Part shown: one piece after another, positions 17,332 to 25,462 of the stretch
Layout: every line of letters begins with the position of its first letter
Position numbering within the stretch: the first letter of the stretch is position 1
DNA from: JAXGPP01 sp964436865
GTDB taxonomy: Bacteria; Planctomycetota; Planctomycetia; Pirellulales; Thermoguttaceae
NCBI GenBank assembly: GCA_964436865.1
Contig: CAYTFK010000055.1
Coordinates: 1 to 27,761 of the forward strand
Length of the DNA: 27,761 nucleotides
Direction: 5' to 3'
The notes under the pieces: model-generated
Database searches by the model: none
What the model saw: the letters and a program-made list of their open reading frames with translations, nothing else
Told to the model about the DNA's origin: nothing
Program-made: the position numbers and the translations under genes

Positions 17332-18427
17332 CCATGTCAATCAGCGGAAAAAGAGGGGCTGCCCGGACCGCGTCACGCTGGCTGTCGGGGTCAATCGCCG
17401 CGAATGCAGCGATCACTTCCTCCCGAGTGTAGAAGCTGCGGTCGCGGCGGCCCTCGAGGAGGTGCGTCAACTCGACCACTTTGGCGTTGTACGCCGCCTG
17501 GGCGCCGCACTGCTGGGCAATCTGCACGAAACGCCCGTTGAGGTGATCGATCTCGGTCGTCTTGCCGCGCATCAGGTCCTGTTGCAGCGAGTAGATGATC
17601 GGCGTTCGCCGGCAAATGGCTCGCGCGACAAGGGCTGCTGCAGGCCGAATCAGCGGATGATCGACGAACGACAGCAGGCGGCGGAAACTGAAAGCGTCGC
17701 GAAAGCCGGGCGTGCCGGTGGGACGGATGCCGGCCTGTGCCATGACTGTCAGGCACTCGTCGAGAATGGGAATGGCAACAATCTGCCGCCAGCGGCGGTA
17801 GAGGAGGCAGTCGGCCACCAGCCGGGAGGCCGAAAGCACCGAGGCATAACCTACTGCATTGATCGCCAGTTTGCTGTACTGAAGGCCGAAGATGTCGCGG
17901 CAGGCGTGGACCTTGAGCCCCGAGCGGCCGAGCACCTCCACCGCTTCGTCGACCGTGTCGGGCGGCGTCTCATCGGTGGCCGCGCCCAACGCCGTGATAC
18001 CGTCGTACTGGTACCTCACCGTGCCGGGTTCGAGGACTGCCATGTTGGTGGCGGTGACGCCCAGCACGAGCCGATCGGGGCGGACGTAGCGGCGCAGCAC
18101 GTGCTGATTGAGTCCATTCTGGATCGACACCACGCGGGCGCCGCTCAGGCGGTCGCCAACCACGGCCAACGCGGTTTCCGTATCCTGCGACTTGACGGTC
18201 AACACGACCCAGTCGGCGCCGGCGACATCGCGAGGGTTGAGCGACACCGCAACCGCGACCCGCCGCGTGCCCCACGGCCCTTGGAGGACGACTCCGCCCG
18301 ACTGCTGCATCCGCCGGCCGTGCTCGCCGCGCGCGATCATCAGGACATCGAGCTCCGGCTGGTGATACTTGATCAGCCCGCCGAACATCGAACCGATCGC
18401 GCCGGCGCCAAGAACCGCAATTTTCAT
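17288..18427 (-). CDS. PanE/ApbA-type 2-dehydropantoate 2-reductase family protein
   Basis: The 379-residue product begins MKIAVLGAGAIGSMFGG, the NAD(P)-binding Rossmann loop, which fixes the start at 18427 (GGTGG 4 bases upstream); the longer open frame would add 34 unlike residues. Family landmarks follow: VVLTVKSQDT, the IQNGLNQ loop and LQYSKLAINAVGYAS, whose lysine matches the catalytic lysine of ketopantoate reductase. The C-terminal helical domain (from about 205) contains GKTTEIDHLNG, also family-typical. Ketopantoate reductase makes pantoate for coenzyme A, but many bacterial paralogues act on other 2-oxo acids, and no other pantothenate gene is nearby, so I do not assign panE. It overlaps the ABC permease 3' end by 44 bp. 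Confidence 0.82.
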   Translation of the reverse strand: MKIAVLGAGAIGSMFGGLIKYHQPELDVLMIARGEHGRRMQQSGGVVLQGPWGTRRVAVAVSLNPRDVAGADWVVLTVKSQDTETALAVVGDRLSGARVVSIQNGLNQHVLRRYVRPDRLVLGVTATNMAVLEPGTVRYQYDGITALGAATDETPPDTVDEAVEVLGRSGLKVHACRDIFGLQYSKLAINAVGYASVLSASRLVADCLLYRRWRQIVAIPILDECLTVMAQAGIRPTGTPGFRDAFSFRRLLSFVDHPLIRPAAALVARAICRRTPIIYSLQQDLMRGKTTEIDHLNGRFVQIAQQCGAQAAYNAKVVELTHLLEGRRDRSFYTREEVIAAFAAIDPDSQRDAVRAAPLFPLIDMVNASETIVMPAQRS

Positions 18428-18587
18428 GATCCACCACCCCCGCAGATAACCGTCGGTTGAGCCGCAGTCTGCTTGCGCATCGACGGCCTGGAGGGGCGAA
18501 ATCGAGCTTATTCCCGCGGGGGATGCCATCCCTTACAGGCGCAACATCCGCTATCGACGGCGCCTCTTCCCCCCGCCCGCACGAGCC

Positions 18588-19958
18588 TCAATATTCGCGA
18601 TCTTTGACAAGGCCCGGCTGCGGCACCGGATACTTGCCCGTCGCGTCAGCCAACAGCGGCGCGGGCGAATCGGGTGCCAGCTTGTCGATGTCGGGAGCAA
18701 ACTCGTGCGGGCAGTCGAGGATTTCGTCCCAGGTGATGATCTGGCCCGTGTGCGCCGCCATACGGCCCATGGAACTCACCAGACTCGCCTCGGCCCCGCG
18801 ACGGGCCTCGTTGTAGGGCTGGTCCTGGCGGATCGCCTCGACAAAATCCTCCCATTCCACCAGGTAGGGATTGGGTTCCTGGCCCAGATAGCTCCAGAGC
18901 AGGTTGCCTTTCGACTCGCGGTGCCCCTTGTACAGCCATACGGGACTGCGGCCCGCCGCCATGCTGTCGATCACCGCCAGTCCCTTGGCGCCGTGGGCGT
19001 AGCCGCCGAACCGGTCATCGCATCCGCCCATGCAGCGGCCATAGAAGAAGAGCTTGGTGCCATCGGGGAACGTGTACTCAACCGCATAGTTGTCGAAATT
19101 CTGGTCGATGTTGTCGCCGCGGTAATGCCGCCCGCCGGTGGCTTGCGCCTGAACCGGCCAGGCGTCCTTCATCCAGCAAAGCTCGTCGATGTTGTGGATG
19201 TAGAAATCGCTGTAGCAACCGCCACTTGCCCAAAGGAAACTGTGAAATTGCCGGATCTGGTACTCCAGGTCGGTGATGTTGTCGGGCTTCGGACCGGAAT
19301 TGAACGACCCGACCGGCGGGTGCATCCGATAGGCCCGCATGGCGATCACGTCGCCGATCTGCCCCTGCTTCACGCGATCGACCAGTTCACGGCGCGCGCG
19401 GCAGTGCCGCCACATGAGGCCCACGGCCACTTTGAGGTTCTTGGCCGAGGCCGCATCGGCAAGCGCATACATTCGTTTGGTGGTCGGGCCGTCGACGGTC
19501 ACCGGCTTCTCCATGAAGACGTTCACCCCCTTCTCGATCGCGTAGCCGAAATGCACCCAGCGGAATGCCGGTGGGGTAGCGAAGATCACCACGTCGCCCG
19601 ACCGCAGGCAGTCGATCGCCTTGCGGTAGCCGTCAAAGCCCACGAACTTGCGATCGTCGGGCACATCCATCTTGTCGGCGCATTGCCTCTTGAGGCTGCT
19701 GTAGCTGGCGGTGAGCCGATCCTCGAACACGTCGGCCATGGCCACGAGCTTCGTCGGGCCATTGGCGATCGCCAGCGCGTTGGCCGCCGCGCCGGTTCCG
19801 CGGCCGCCGCATCCTACCAGGGCGATCTGGATCGTGTTGTTCTCGGCAGCATGGACGTGCGGCACCGCCAATGCAGCCAGTGACGAGGCCGCGGCCAACT
19901 GACCGGTACTCTTCAGGAACGTGCGACGCGACACAGGGTTCTTCGGACTCGATGGCAT
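18588..19958 (-). CDS. Tat-exported Gfo/Idh/MocA family oxidoreductase
   Basis: A 456-residue protein with a twin-arginine signal (SRRTFLKSTGQLAAASSLAALAVPHVHA), so it is exported folded with its NAD(P) cofactor. The Rossmann core starts at IQIALVGCGGRGTG, and the family EKP motif is in VNVFMEKPVTVDG. The C-terminal alpha/beta domain includes SGGCYSDFYIHNIDELCWMKDAWP and ends with the LVSSMGRMAAHTGQIITWDEIL stretch seen in planctomycete paralogues. A GAGGT lies 5 bases before the ATG, and a good sigma-70 promoter is upstream. Such proteins oxidise or reduce sugars or glycosides (some open glycosidic bonds by an NAD-dependent route); the substrate is not predictable here. Confidence 0.92.
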   Translation of the reverse strand: MPSSPKNPVSRRTFLKSTGQLAAASSLAALAVPHVHAAENNTIQIALVGCGGRGTGAAANALAIANGPTKLVAMADVFEDRLTASYSSLKRQCADKMDVPDDRKFVGFDGYRKAIDCLRSGDVVIFATPPAFRWVHFGYAIEKGVNVFMEKPVTVDGPTTKRMYALADAASAKNLKVAVGLMWRHCRARRELVDRVKQGQIGDVIAMRAYRMHPPVGSFNSGPKPDNITDLEYQIRQFHSFLWASGGCYSDFYIHNIDELCWMKDAWPVQAQATGGRHYRGDNIDQNFDNYAVEYTFPDGTKLFFYGRCMGGCDDRFGGYAHGAKGLAVIDSMAAGRSPVWLYKGHRESKGNLLWSYLGQEPNPYLVEWEDFVEAIRQDQPYNEARRGAEASLVSSMGRMAAHTGQIITWDEILDCPHEFAPDIDKLAPDSPAPLLADATGKYPVPQPGLVKDREY

Positions 19959-20004
19959 GGCAGACCTCGCGGGCAGGACGGATGGTAAGGCCCAGACGGA
20001 GGCC

Positions 20005-20034
20005 AGTATAGGCCGCGGCGCGGGGGGGCGTCAA
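20005..20034 (-). promoter_or_regulatory. Sigma-70-like promoter of the Gfo/Idh/MocA gene
   Basis: On the - strand TTGACG (20029-20034, five of six) and TATACT (20005-20010, five of six) are separated by 18 bases, including a run of seven C. Transcription would start near 19998, about 40 bases before the ATG at 19958. Confidence 0.55.
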
Positions 20035-20129
20035 ACCATGCGTCGGCCGATCCCGAAACGCGGCGCGAATGTGCAAAGCGGGCCGCCGCATCCCTGGCTG
20101 AATCTCACGTTGGAACGCGACGAGTGCGA

Positions 20130-21182
20130 CTAGCGGACGGCCGCCGGTTCGAGGAGTTGGGCAAGCTGGCGGCGAGGGCGATCACGCCAGTGACCCAGAT
20201 GGTAGGCATAGCCGGCAATGAGCGGCACGGCGAGCGTCGCTTCGCTGTAGACCATCTGCTCGAAAACCGTATCGACCTTGCCCCAACTGGAGGCCTCGCG
20301 GAGCGTGCTGCTGGAGAGGGCGCCGTCGCGCACGTCGGCCACGGTGACCTGGACGGCGTACTTGTGCATCGGCACGTCGGCGCCGAGGAACTCGGCCGCC
20401 ACGACCACGTCCTGGGCGAAGTTCTTGGGCACGCCGCCGCCGATCATGAAGAGCCCCGTTTCGGCGGTCTTCATCTTGAGTTGGGTCAATTCGAGGAAGT
20501 CCTTGGCGCTGTCGATGCTCACGCGGGGCTGGTCGCCGCGGGCATGCTGGTGGGCCACAAGCCCAAACCCGGCCGAGCAGTCGCTGAATGCGGGTACGAA
20601 GATCGGCACCCCGGCGCGCCACGCCTCGTAGACGATCGAATCGGTCGGTTTGCGATCGCGCCGATCGAGGAACTCGCCCATCCGCTGGATGAACTCCCGC
20701 GAGCTGTAAGGGCGCGGATCGAGGCTGTCGGCGATCTGCTGAGTCGTGGCGTCGCAGATCCGCAGTTCGTCCTCATCGATCAGCGTGTCGTAGATGCGGT
20801 CGATGTGCATCGCGCGCAAGTCGTCGTCCTCGACACCCGTCTTGAGACGATCGGCAGCGATGTAGTGTCGGAAGCCGAGGGCCTCGAAGAAGTCCTGGTC
20901 GACGATGTTGGCGCCGGTCGAGACGACCATGTCGACCATGTTGTGCCGGATCAGGTCGGCGAAGACTTTCTTGAGGCCCGCCGAGACCAGCGAGCCGGCC
21001 AGGCAGAGAATGATCCCGCAATCGTGGTCGCGGAGCATGCGGTCGTAGATCTCCGCCGCTCGGGCGAGGTCGCGGGAACTGTAGGCCATTCGCCGCATCG
21101 CCTCGACCAACGCGACGACATTATGCTCGGCCATGTCGATATGCTCGATCGTATCGCCCAGATAGTCCCGCTTGTCGGCCAT
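20130..21182 (-). CDS. Deoxyhypusine synthase homologue (bacterial polyamine-modifying/transferring enzyme)
   Basis: The 350-residue product has the hallmarks of the deoxyhypusine synthase family: GSLVSAGLKKVFADLIRHN with the following VDMVVSTGANIVDQDF (NAD site), IGGGVPKNF, and EASSWGKV, where Lys302 matches the lysine that carries the butylimine intermediate. The start at 21182 has GGAGG 8 bases upstream. In eukaryotes and archaea the enzyme transfers the aminobutyl group of spermidine to the eIF5A precursor. Bacteria have no eIF5A, and bacterial homologues act in polyamine synthesis (homospermidine synthase-like or related reactions), so that role is more likely here. It is divergent from hydE across 250 bases, with its own -10. 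Confidence 0.9.
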   Translation of the reverse strand: MADKRDYLGDTIEHIDMAEHNVVALVEAMRRMAYSSRDLARAAEIYDRMLRDHDCGIILCLAGSLVSAGLKKVFADLIRHNMVDMVVSTGANIVDQDFFEALGFRHYIAADRLKTGVEDDDLRAMHIDRIYDTLIDEDELRICDATTQQIADSLDPRPYSSREFIQRMGEFLDRRDRKPTDSIVYEAWRAGVPIFVPAFSDCSAGFGLVAHQHARGDQPRVSIDSAKDFLELTQLKMKTAETGLFMIGGGVPKNFAQDVVVAAEFLGADVPMHKYAVQVTVADVRDGALSSSTLREASSWGKVDTVFEQMVYSEATLAVPLIAGYAYHLGHWRDRPRRQLAQLLEPAAVR

Positions 21183-21223
21183 CAAGAAATCCTCCGTACT
21201 GCCTCGTGAACACAAACCGTGTA

Positions 21224-21245
21224 ATTGTATTCCTTTGCATTACGG
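21224..21245 (-). promoter_or_regulatory. Candidate promoter -10 region of the deoxyhypusine synthase-like gene
   Basis: On the - strand TACAAT (21224-21229, five of six) lies about 42 bases before the start codon at 21182. The -35 area 16 bases further (TTCCCC) is a poor match, so only the -10 is convincing. Confidence 0.4.
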
Positions 21246-21345
21246 GGGGAACCGACGTTAGTTCGTCCGAGACCCCAAGAGTCCGGAAGACTTTGAAGAA
21301 CGTGCACCCTCAATCGGGTGGGTTGGCCGGGAGGCTTTCTCGGCG

Positions 21346-21374
21346 TTAATTGTGACGGATGGCTTTGCTATAAT
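21346..21374 (+). promoter_or_regulatory. Extended -10 promoter of the hydE operon
   Basis: TGCTATAAT (21366-21374) is a perfect extended -10. The element 17 bases upstream, TTAATT (21346-21351), is a weak -35, as tolerated with an extended -10. Transcription would begin near 21381, about 52 bases before the ATG at 21433. This places the longer in-frame GTG start (21352) upstream of the transcript and supports the ATG. I found no clear FNR- or CRP-type palindrome around it. Confidence 0.6.
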
Positions 21375-21432
21375 TAATCACTTTGGTCCCGCCCGCGCCG
21401 GCGAACCGTTTGAGCGCGCTTTCTCTCTTGTC

Positions 21433-22548
21433 ATGCAGCAGCACGAAATCCTCACCTGGCTCCGCGAAACGAGCGAGAGCCGCCTCGCCGAGCTTTGGCG
21501 GATGGCCGACGACACGCGGCAGCAGTACGTCGGCGGCGAGGTCCATCTGCGCGGTTTGGTCGAGTTTTCGAATCACTGCGTGCGGTTGTGCGCTTACTGC
21601 GGACTGCGGGTAGCCAACACTGGGGTTGTTCGCTATCGCATGTCGGCCGATGAGATACTCCAGTGCGCCCGGCAGGCCGCCTCGTTCGGTTACGGGACCG
21701 TGGTGCTCCAGTCGGGCGAAGATCCCGGCGTGAAGGCCGACTGGATGGCTGACCTGATCCGCCGGATTAAGGGCGAGACCGGTCTGGCGGTCACCTTGAG
21801 CCTCGGCGAGCGCGAGGACGACGAACTGACGCTGTGGCGACAGGCCGGCGCAGACCGCTACCTGCTGCGGTTTGAGACGTCGAACCGGCGGCTCTACGAC
21901 CTGATCCATCCGCCGCGTCCGGGCCGGACGTCGGACCGCATCGCACTGTTGCGGCGGCTCCAGGACTTGGGCTATGAGGCGGGGAGCGGGGTGATGATCG
22001 GCATACCGGGCCAGACGTACGACGATTTGGCGCGCGACATCGATCTGTTTCGCGAGTTGGACCTTGACATGATCGGCGTGGGGCCGTTCCTGCTGCACCC
22101 CGACACGCCGCTGGGCGACCCCGACTTCCGGCCCCTTGTGCCCGACGGCGACCAGGTTCCGCCGAGCGAGTTGATGACGTACAAAGTAATCGCGCTGGCG
22201 CGGCTGGTCTGCCCGCGCGCCAATATCCCCAGCACTACGGCGTTGGCGACCGTGAACAAGCGGAATGGCCGCGAACTGGGGCTGGTCCGCGGCGCGAACG
22301 TCGTGATGCCCAACCTGACTCCGCCGCAGTACCGGGCGAACTACGAGATCTACCCCAACAAGGCCTGCCTTCGCGAGACGCCCGGCGAGTGCCACTCGTG
22401 CATCGAGTGGCGGATTGAATCCATTGGCCGCACCCCAGGGAGCGGGCGGGGCGACTCACCGGCATACCGCGAGAGGTTGGACCGCAGCGCGGAGTCAGCA
22501 TGCACGGATTCAGAGGTTCAGGATTCGTCGGACAACAGCGGCGCATGA
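21433..22548 (+). CDS. hydE: [FeFe]-hydrogenase maturase HydE (radical SAM)
   Basis: The 371-residue HydE has the radical-SAM cluster motif CX3CX2C (Cys49, Cys53, Cys56 in NHCVRLCAYCG). It also has the accessory-cluster motif CX7CX2C (Cys312, Cys320, Cys323), found in a subset of HydE proteins including, as I recall, Thermotoga maritima HydE at nearly the same positions. Radical-SAM barrel landmarks such as VVLQSGEDP, GVMIGIPGQT and the closing PNLTP are visible. HydE processes the HydG-made Fe(CO)2CN-cysteine complex on the way to the H-cluster. The ATG at 21433 is chosen because the promoter overlaps the longer frame. The last ~40 residues form a polar tail beyond the usual end. hydG follows after 28 bases. 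Confidence 0.93.
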   Translation: MQQHEILTWLRETSESRLAELWRMADDTRQQYVGGEVHLRGLVEFSNHCVRLCAYCGLRVANTGVVRYRMSADEILQCARQAASFGYGTVVLQSGEDPGVKADWMADLIRRIKGETGLAVTLSLGEREDDELTLWRQAGADRYLLRFETSNRRLYDLIHPPRPGRTSDRIALLRRLQDLGYEAGSGVMIGIPGQTYDDLARDIDLFRELDLDMIGVGPFLLHPDTPLGDPDFRPLVPDGDQVPPSELMTYKVIALARLVCPRANIPSTTALATVNKRNGRELGLVRGANVVMPNLTPPQYRANYEIYPNKACLRETPGECHSCIEWRIESIGRTPGSGRGDSPAYRERLDRSAESACTDSEVQDSSDNSGA

Positions 22549-22576
22549 CAGCGCCGATTCAAGCAGGAAGGGAGGA

Positions 22577-24037
22577 ATGAGACGCGCGGAAGCGCGCCCA
22601 ATCGAAATGGCGAGTGTCAGCGATCGGAACAAGTTGAGTGAGGGCGGATACGATTTCATCGATGAAGGCTTTCTGAACGGGCTGCTCCAGGGCCGAGCCG
22701 ACCACGTCGAGGTCCGCGACATTATCGCCAAGAGCATGGCCAAGGAGGCGCTTGCACCGGAGGAGACGGCGGTGCTCCTGGCCGCCGACGACCCGGATCA
22801 GGTCGAGGCGATCTTCGACGCGGCCAGGCAGCTCAAGAAGGACGTCTACGGCAACCGCATCGTCCTGTTCGCGCCGCTGTACGTCGGCAACGAATGCACG
22901 AACGACTGCCAGTACTGCGCGTTTCGCCGCTCCAACAAGGAGCAGGTCCGCCGCACGCTTGACAAGAACGAACTTGAAGCCCAGGTCACCGCGTTGTTGG
23001 ACAAGGGGCACAAGCGGCTGATTCTCGTGTTCGGCGAACATCCGCATTACAACGCCGCGTACATCGCCGATTGCGTCCGCCAGGTGTACGCCGTGCGGTC
23101 GGGCAAGGGCAATATCCGCCGGGTGAACATCAATGCGGCTCCGATGGACCACGAGGGATATCGGAAGCTCAAAGAAGCGGGCATTGGCACGTTTCAGATC
23201 TTCCAGGAGACGTACCACCACGAGACGTACGCCCGGCTCCATCCGCGCAACACGCGCAAGGGAGACTACTTGTGGCGGCTGGACGGCGTGGGCCGGGCGA
23301 TGGAGGCGGGCCTCGACGATGTGGGCATCGGAGCGCTGTTCGGCCTCTACGACTGGCGGTTCGAGGTGCTCTCGCTGGTATCGCACGCTCTGCACCTGCA
23401 AAAGCACTTCGGCGTCGGCCCGCACACGATCAGCTTCCCGCGGATGCGTCCGGCCAGCGGCGTGGCGATCGAGGAGCACGGCCTGGTGAGCGACCAAGAC
23501 TTCAAGCGCCTGGTGGCCATTCTGCGGCTGTCGGTGCCCTACACCGGTTTGATCCTCACCGCCCGGGAACGCCCCGAGTTGCGGCGCGAGGTGATGGCCT
23601 TCGGCGTTTCGCAGATCGACGCCGGCAGCCGCATCGAGCTGGGGGGCTACACCGAGGCGGGCGACAGCCAGGTCCAGATCAAAGAGCGTGAACAGTTCGA
23701 GCTGGGCGATATCCGCTCGCTCGATGAGGTGATGCGCGAGTTGATGGTGAGCGGCTACATCCCCAGCTTTTGCACTGCCTGCTACCGGCTGGGCCGCACG
23801 GGCGAGCACTTCATGGAATTCGCCATTCCCGGCTTCATCCAGAACCTCTGCACGCCGAATGCCCTGACGACGCTCATGGAGTATCTCGCTGACTACTCCA
23901 GCACGGAAACCTACCGGGCCGGCAAGCAGCTTATTCGCCAGGAGTTGGACAGGATGCCTGAAGGGCGGCGGAAAGAAGAGCTGATCGCCCGGCTCAAGCG
24001 GATCGAGGAAACCGACGAGCGCGATCTGTATTTCTGA
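22577..24037 (+). CDS. hydG: [FeFe]-hydrogenase maturase HydG (radical SAM tyrosine lyase)
   Basis: The 486-residue product carries the radical-SAM motif CX3CX2C (Cys107, Cys111, Cys114 in ECTNDCQYC) and the HydG-specific C-terminal CX2CX22C (Cys399, Cys402, Cys425 in FCTACYRLG...NLC), which holds the second cluster with the dangler iron. HydG splits tyrosine into p-cresol and dehydroglycine, yielding CO and cyanide for the H-cluster. Having the C-terminal motif separates it from ThiH, its thiamine-pathway relative. The start at 22577 follows an AGGAAGGGAGG stretch, the only ribosome site available; an upstream frame overlapping hydE is spurious. An ATG at 22607 is a less likely alternative. 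It sits between hydE and the aspartase gene, 24 bases before the latter. Confidence 0.95.
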   Translation: MRRAEARPIEMASVSDRNKLSEGGYDFIDEGFLNGLLQGRADHVEVRDIIAKSMAKEALAPEETAVLLAADDPDQVEAIFDAARQLKKDVYGNRIVLFAPLYVGNECTNDCQYCAFRRSNKEQVRRTLDKNELEAQVTALLDKGHKRLILVFGEHPHYNAAYIADCVRQVYAVRSGKGNIRRVNINAAPMDHEGYRKLKEAGIGTFQIFQETYHHETYARLHPRNTRKGDYLWRLDGVGRAMEAGLDDVGIGALFGLYDWRFEVLSLVSHALHLQKHFGVGPHTISFPRMRPASGVAIEEHGLVSDQDFKRLVAILRLSVPYTGLILTARERPELRREVMAFGVSQIDAGSRIELGGYTEAGDSQVQIKEREQFELGDIRSLDEVMRELMVSGYIPSFCTACYRLGRTGEHFMEFAIPGFIQNLCTPNALTTLMEYLADYSSTETYRAGKQLIRQELDRMPEGRRKEELIARLKRIEETDERDLYF

Positions 24038-24061
24038 GCGCGCCACAGGCACGGCAGCAGA

Positions 24062-25462
24062 ATGGCCGATTTACGCCTCGAACACGACCTGCTCGGAACG
24101 GTGGAGGTGCCGGCCGGGGCGCTGTATGGCATTCACACGCTGCGGGCGCTGGAGAGTTTCCCGTTGGCCCGTCGGCCCGTCCACCGAGCACTGGTCCACG
24201 CCTACGGCGCCGTGAAGCTCGCGGCGGCGCGGGCCAACCACGAATTGGGCTGGTGGAAGGAGCCTGAGCTGGCGGCCATCGGGGAGGCCTGCCGGGAGAT
24301 GATCGAGGGCCGGCTCGACGAACATGTGGTGGTCGACGCGCTTCAGGGGGGCGCGGGCACTTCCACCAACATGAACGTGAACGAGGTGCTCGCCAACCGG
24401 GCCCTCCAGATCCTCGGTCGGCCGCTGGGCGAATATCGCTCCATCAGTCCCACCGACGACGTCAACCGGCACCAGTCGACAAACGACACGTACCCCACCG
24501 CGCTCAAGGTCGCCGCCATCCAGGGCCTGCGGGCGCTCGAACGCCAGGTGGTCGCCCTCGTCGAGGCATTCCAGGAGAAGGAACGCGAATTCACCGCCGT
24601 GGTGAAGATCGGACGGACGCAGCTTCAGGACGCGGTGCCCACGACGCTCGGTCGCACGATGTCGGCCTACGCCGAAGCGTTCTCCCGCGACCGCTGGCGG
24701 ATCTACAAGTGCGAGGAGCGGCTCCGAGTGGTGAACCTGGGCGGCACGGCGATCGGCACGGGGCTGGGGGCGCCGCGTCAATTCATCTTCCGTGCAACGG
24801 AGCACCTGCGGCAGATCACCGGCCTGGGACTCGCACGAGCCGAGAACCTTGTCGACGCCACTCAGAACGCCGACGTGTTTGTCGAGGTGAGCGGCATCCT
24901 GCGCGCCCTGGCTTCGAGCCTGATCAAGGTCGCTACCGACCTCAGGCTGCTCTCGTCCGGACCCGACGCGGGCCTGGGCGAGATCCGCCTGCCGCCGCGC
25001 CAAGCCGGCTCTTCGATCATGCCGGGCAAGGTCAACCCGGTGATCCCCGAGGCGGTGACCCAGGCGGCGATGGCAGTCATCGGGCACGACCTGGTGGTGA
25101 TTCAGGCGGTCAACGCCGGCAATCTGGAGCTGAGCCAGTTCCTTCCGCTGGTGGCCGACAGCCTGCTCACCGCACTCGATTTGCTCGCGCGCGCAAGCGA
25201 CATCTTCCGCCGGTGGTGCGTGGCGGGAATCGAAGCCAACGCCCAGCACTGCCGGGACCAAGTCCACGGCAGCACGGCCACCGTGACCGCGCTGGTGGAG
25301 CGGATCGGCTACGAAACGGCCACCGAGCTCGCCCTGGCCTCTCGCACTGAGGGGCGGAGTATTCGCGATCTCGCGCTCGAGCGCGGACTGCTCACCGCCG
25401 ACGAGTTCGACGAACTCGTCTCACCCGAGCGGGTCACGCGGTTGGGATCAGGTCCGACTTAG
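24062..25462 (+). CDS. aspA: Aspartate ammonia-lyase (aspartase/fumarase superfamily) of the hydrogenase-maturation operon
   Basis: The 466-residue enzyme has the superfamily signature GSSIMPGKVNP (316-326) with the catalytic serine loop. The two other substrate-binding regions are GTSTNMNVNEV (99-109) and HQSTNDTYPTA (137-147), plus GRTQLQDAVP. These fit class II aspartase/fumarase; aspartase is the better call because aspA is known to accompany hydE and hydG in clostridial hydrogenase-maturation clusters. Aspartase releases ammonia and fumarate from aspartate. Fumarase class II cannot be fully excluded without alignment. It starts 24 bases after hydG and its TAG overlaps the TAA of the convergent repeat-protein gene by 2-3 bases, so the operon ends here. 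The local ribosome site is weak, suggesting coupling to hydG translation. Confidence 0.85.
   Translation: MADLRLEHDLLGTVEVPAGALYGIHTLRALESFPLARRPVHRALVHAYGAVKLAAARANHELGWWKEPELAAIGEACREMIEGRLDEHVVVDALQGGAGTSTNMNVNEVLANRALQILGRPLGEYRSISPTDDVNRHQSTNDTYPTALKVAAIQGLRALERQVVALVEAFQEKEREFTAVVKIGRTQLQDAVPTTLGRTMSAYAEAFSRDRWRIYKCEERLRVVNLGGTAIGTGLGAPRQFIFRATEHLRQITGLGLARAENLVDATQNADVFVEVSGILRALASSLIKVATDLRLLSSGPDAGLGEIRLPPRQAGSSIMPGKVNPVIPEAVTQAAMAVIGHDLVVIQAVNAGNLELSQFLPLVADSLLTALDLLARASDIFRRWCVAGIEANAQHCRDQVHGSTATVTALVERIGYETATELALASRTEGRSIRDLALERGLLTADEFDELVSPERVTRLGSGPT

Noticed and set aside
18520..18532. GGGATG/CATCCC palindrome upstream of the PanE-like gene
   Set aside because: The loop is a single base, so no stable hairpin forms, and no other operator-like symmetry was seen.
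20124..21209. 361-residue + strand frame mirroring the deoxyhypusine-synthase-like gene
   Set aside because: Its length match is due to codon-position symmetry in GC-rich DNA; the - strand product has clear family motifs and a ribosome site.
22415..22576. N-terminal extension of the hydG frame overlapping hydE
   Set aside because: It would overlap the hydE 3' end by over 130 bases and gives unlike, low-complexity residues; the AGGAAGGGAGG stretch marks the real start.
22559..24052. 497-residue open frame antisense to all of hydG
   Set aside because: Same shadow effect; hydG has intact catalytic motifs, and the antisense frame lacks a start signal or domain.
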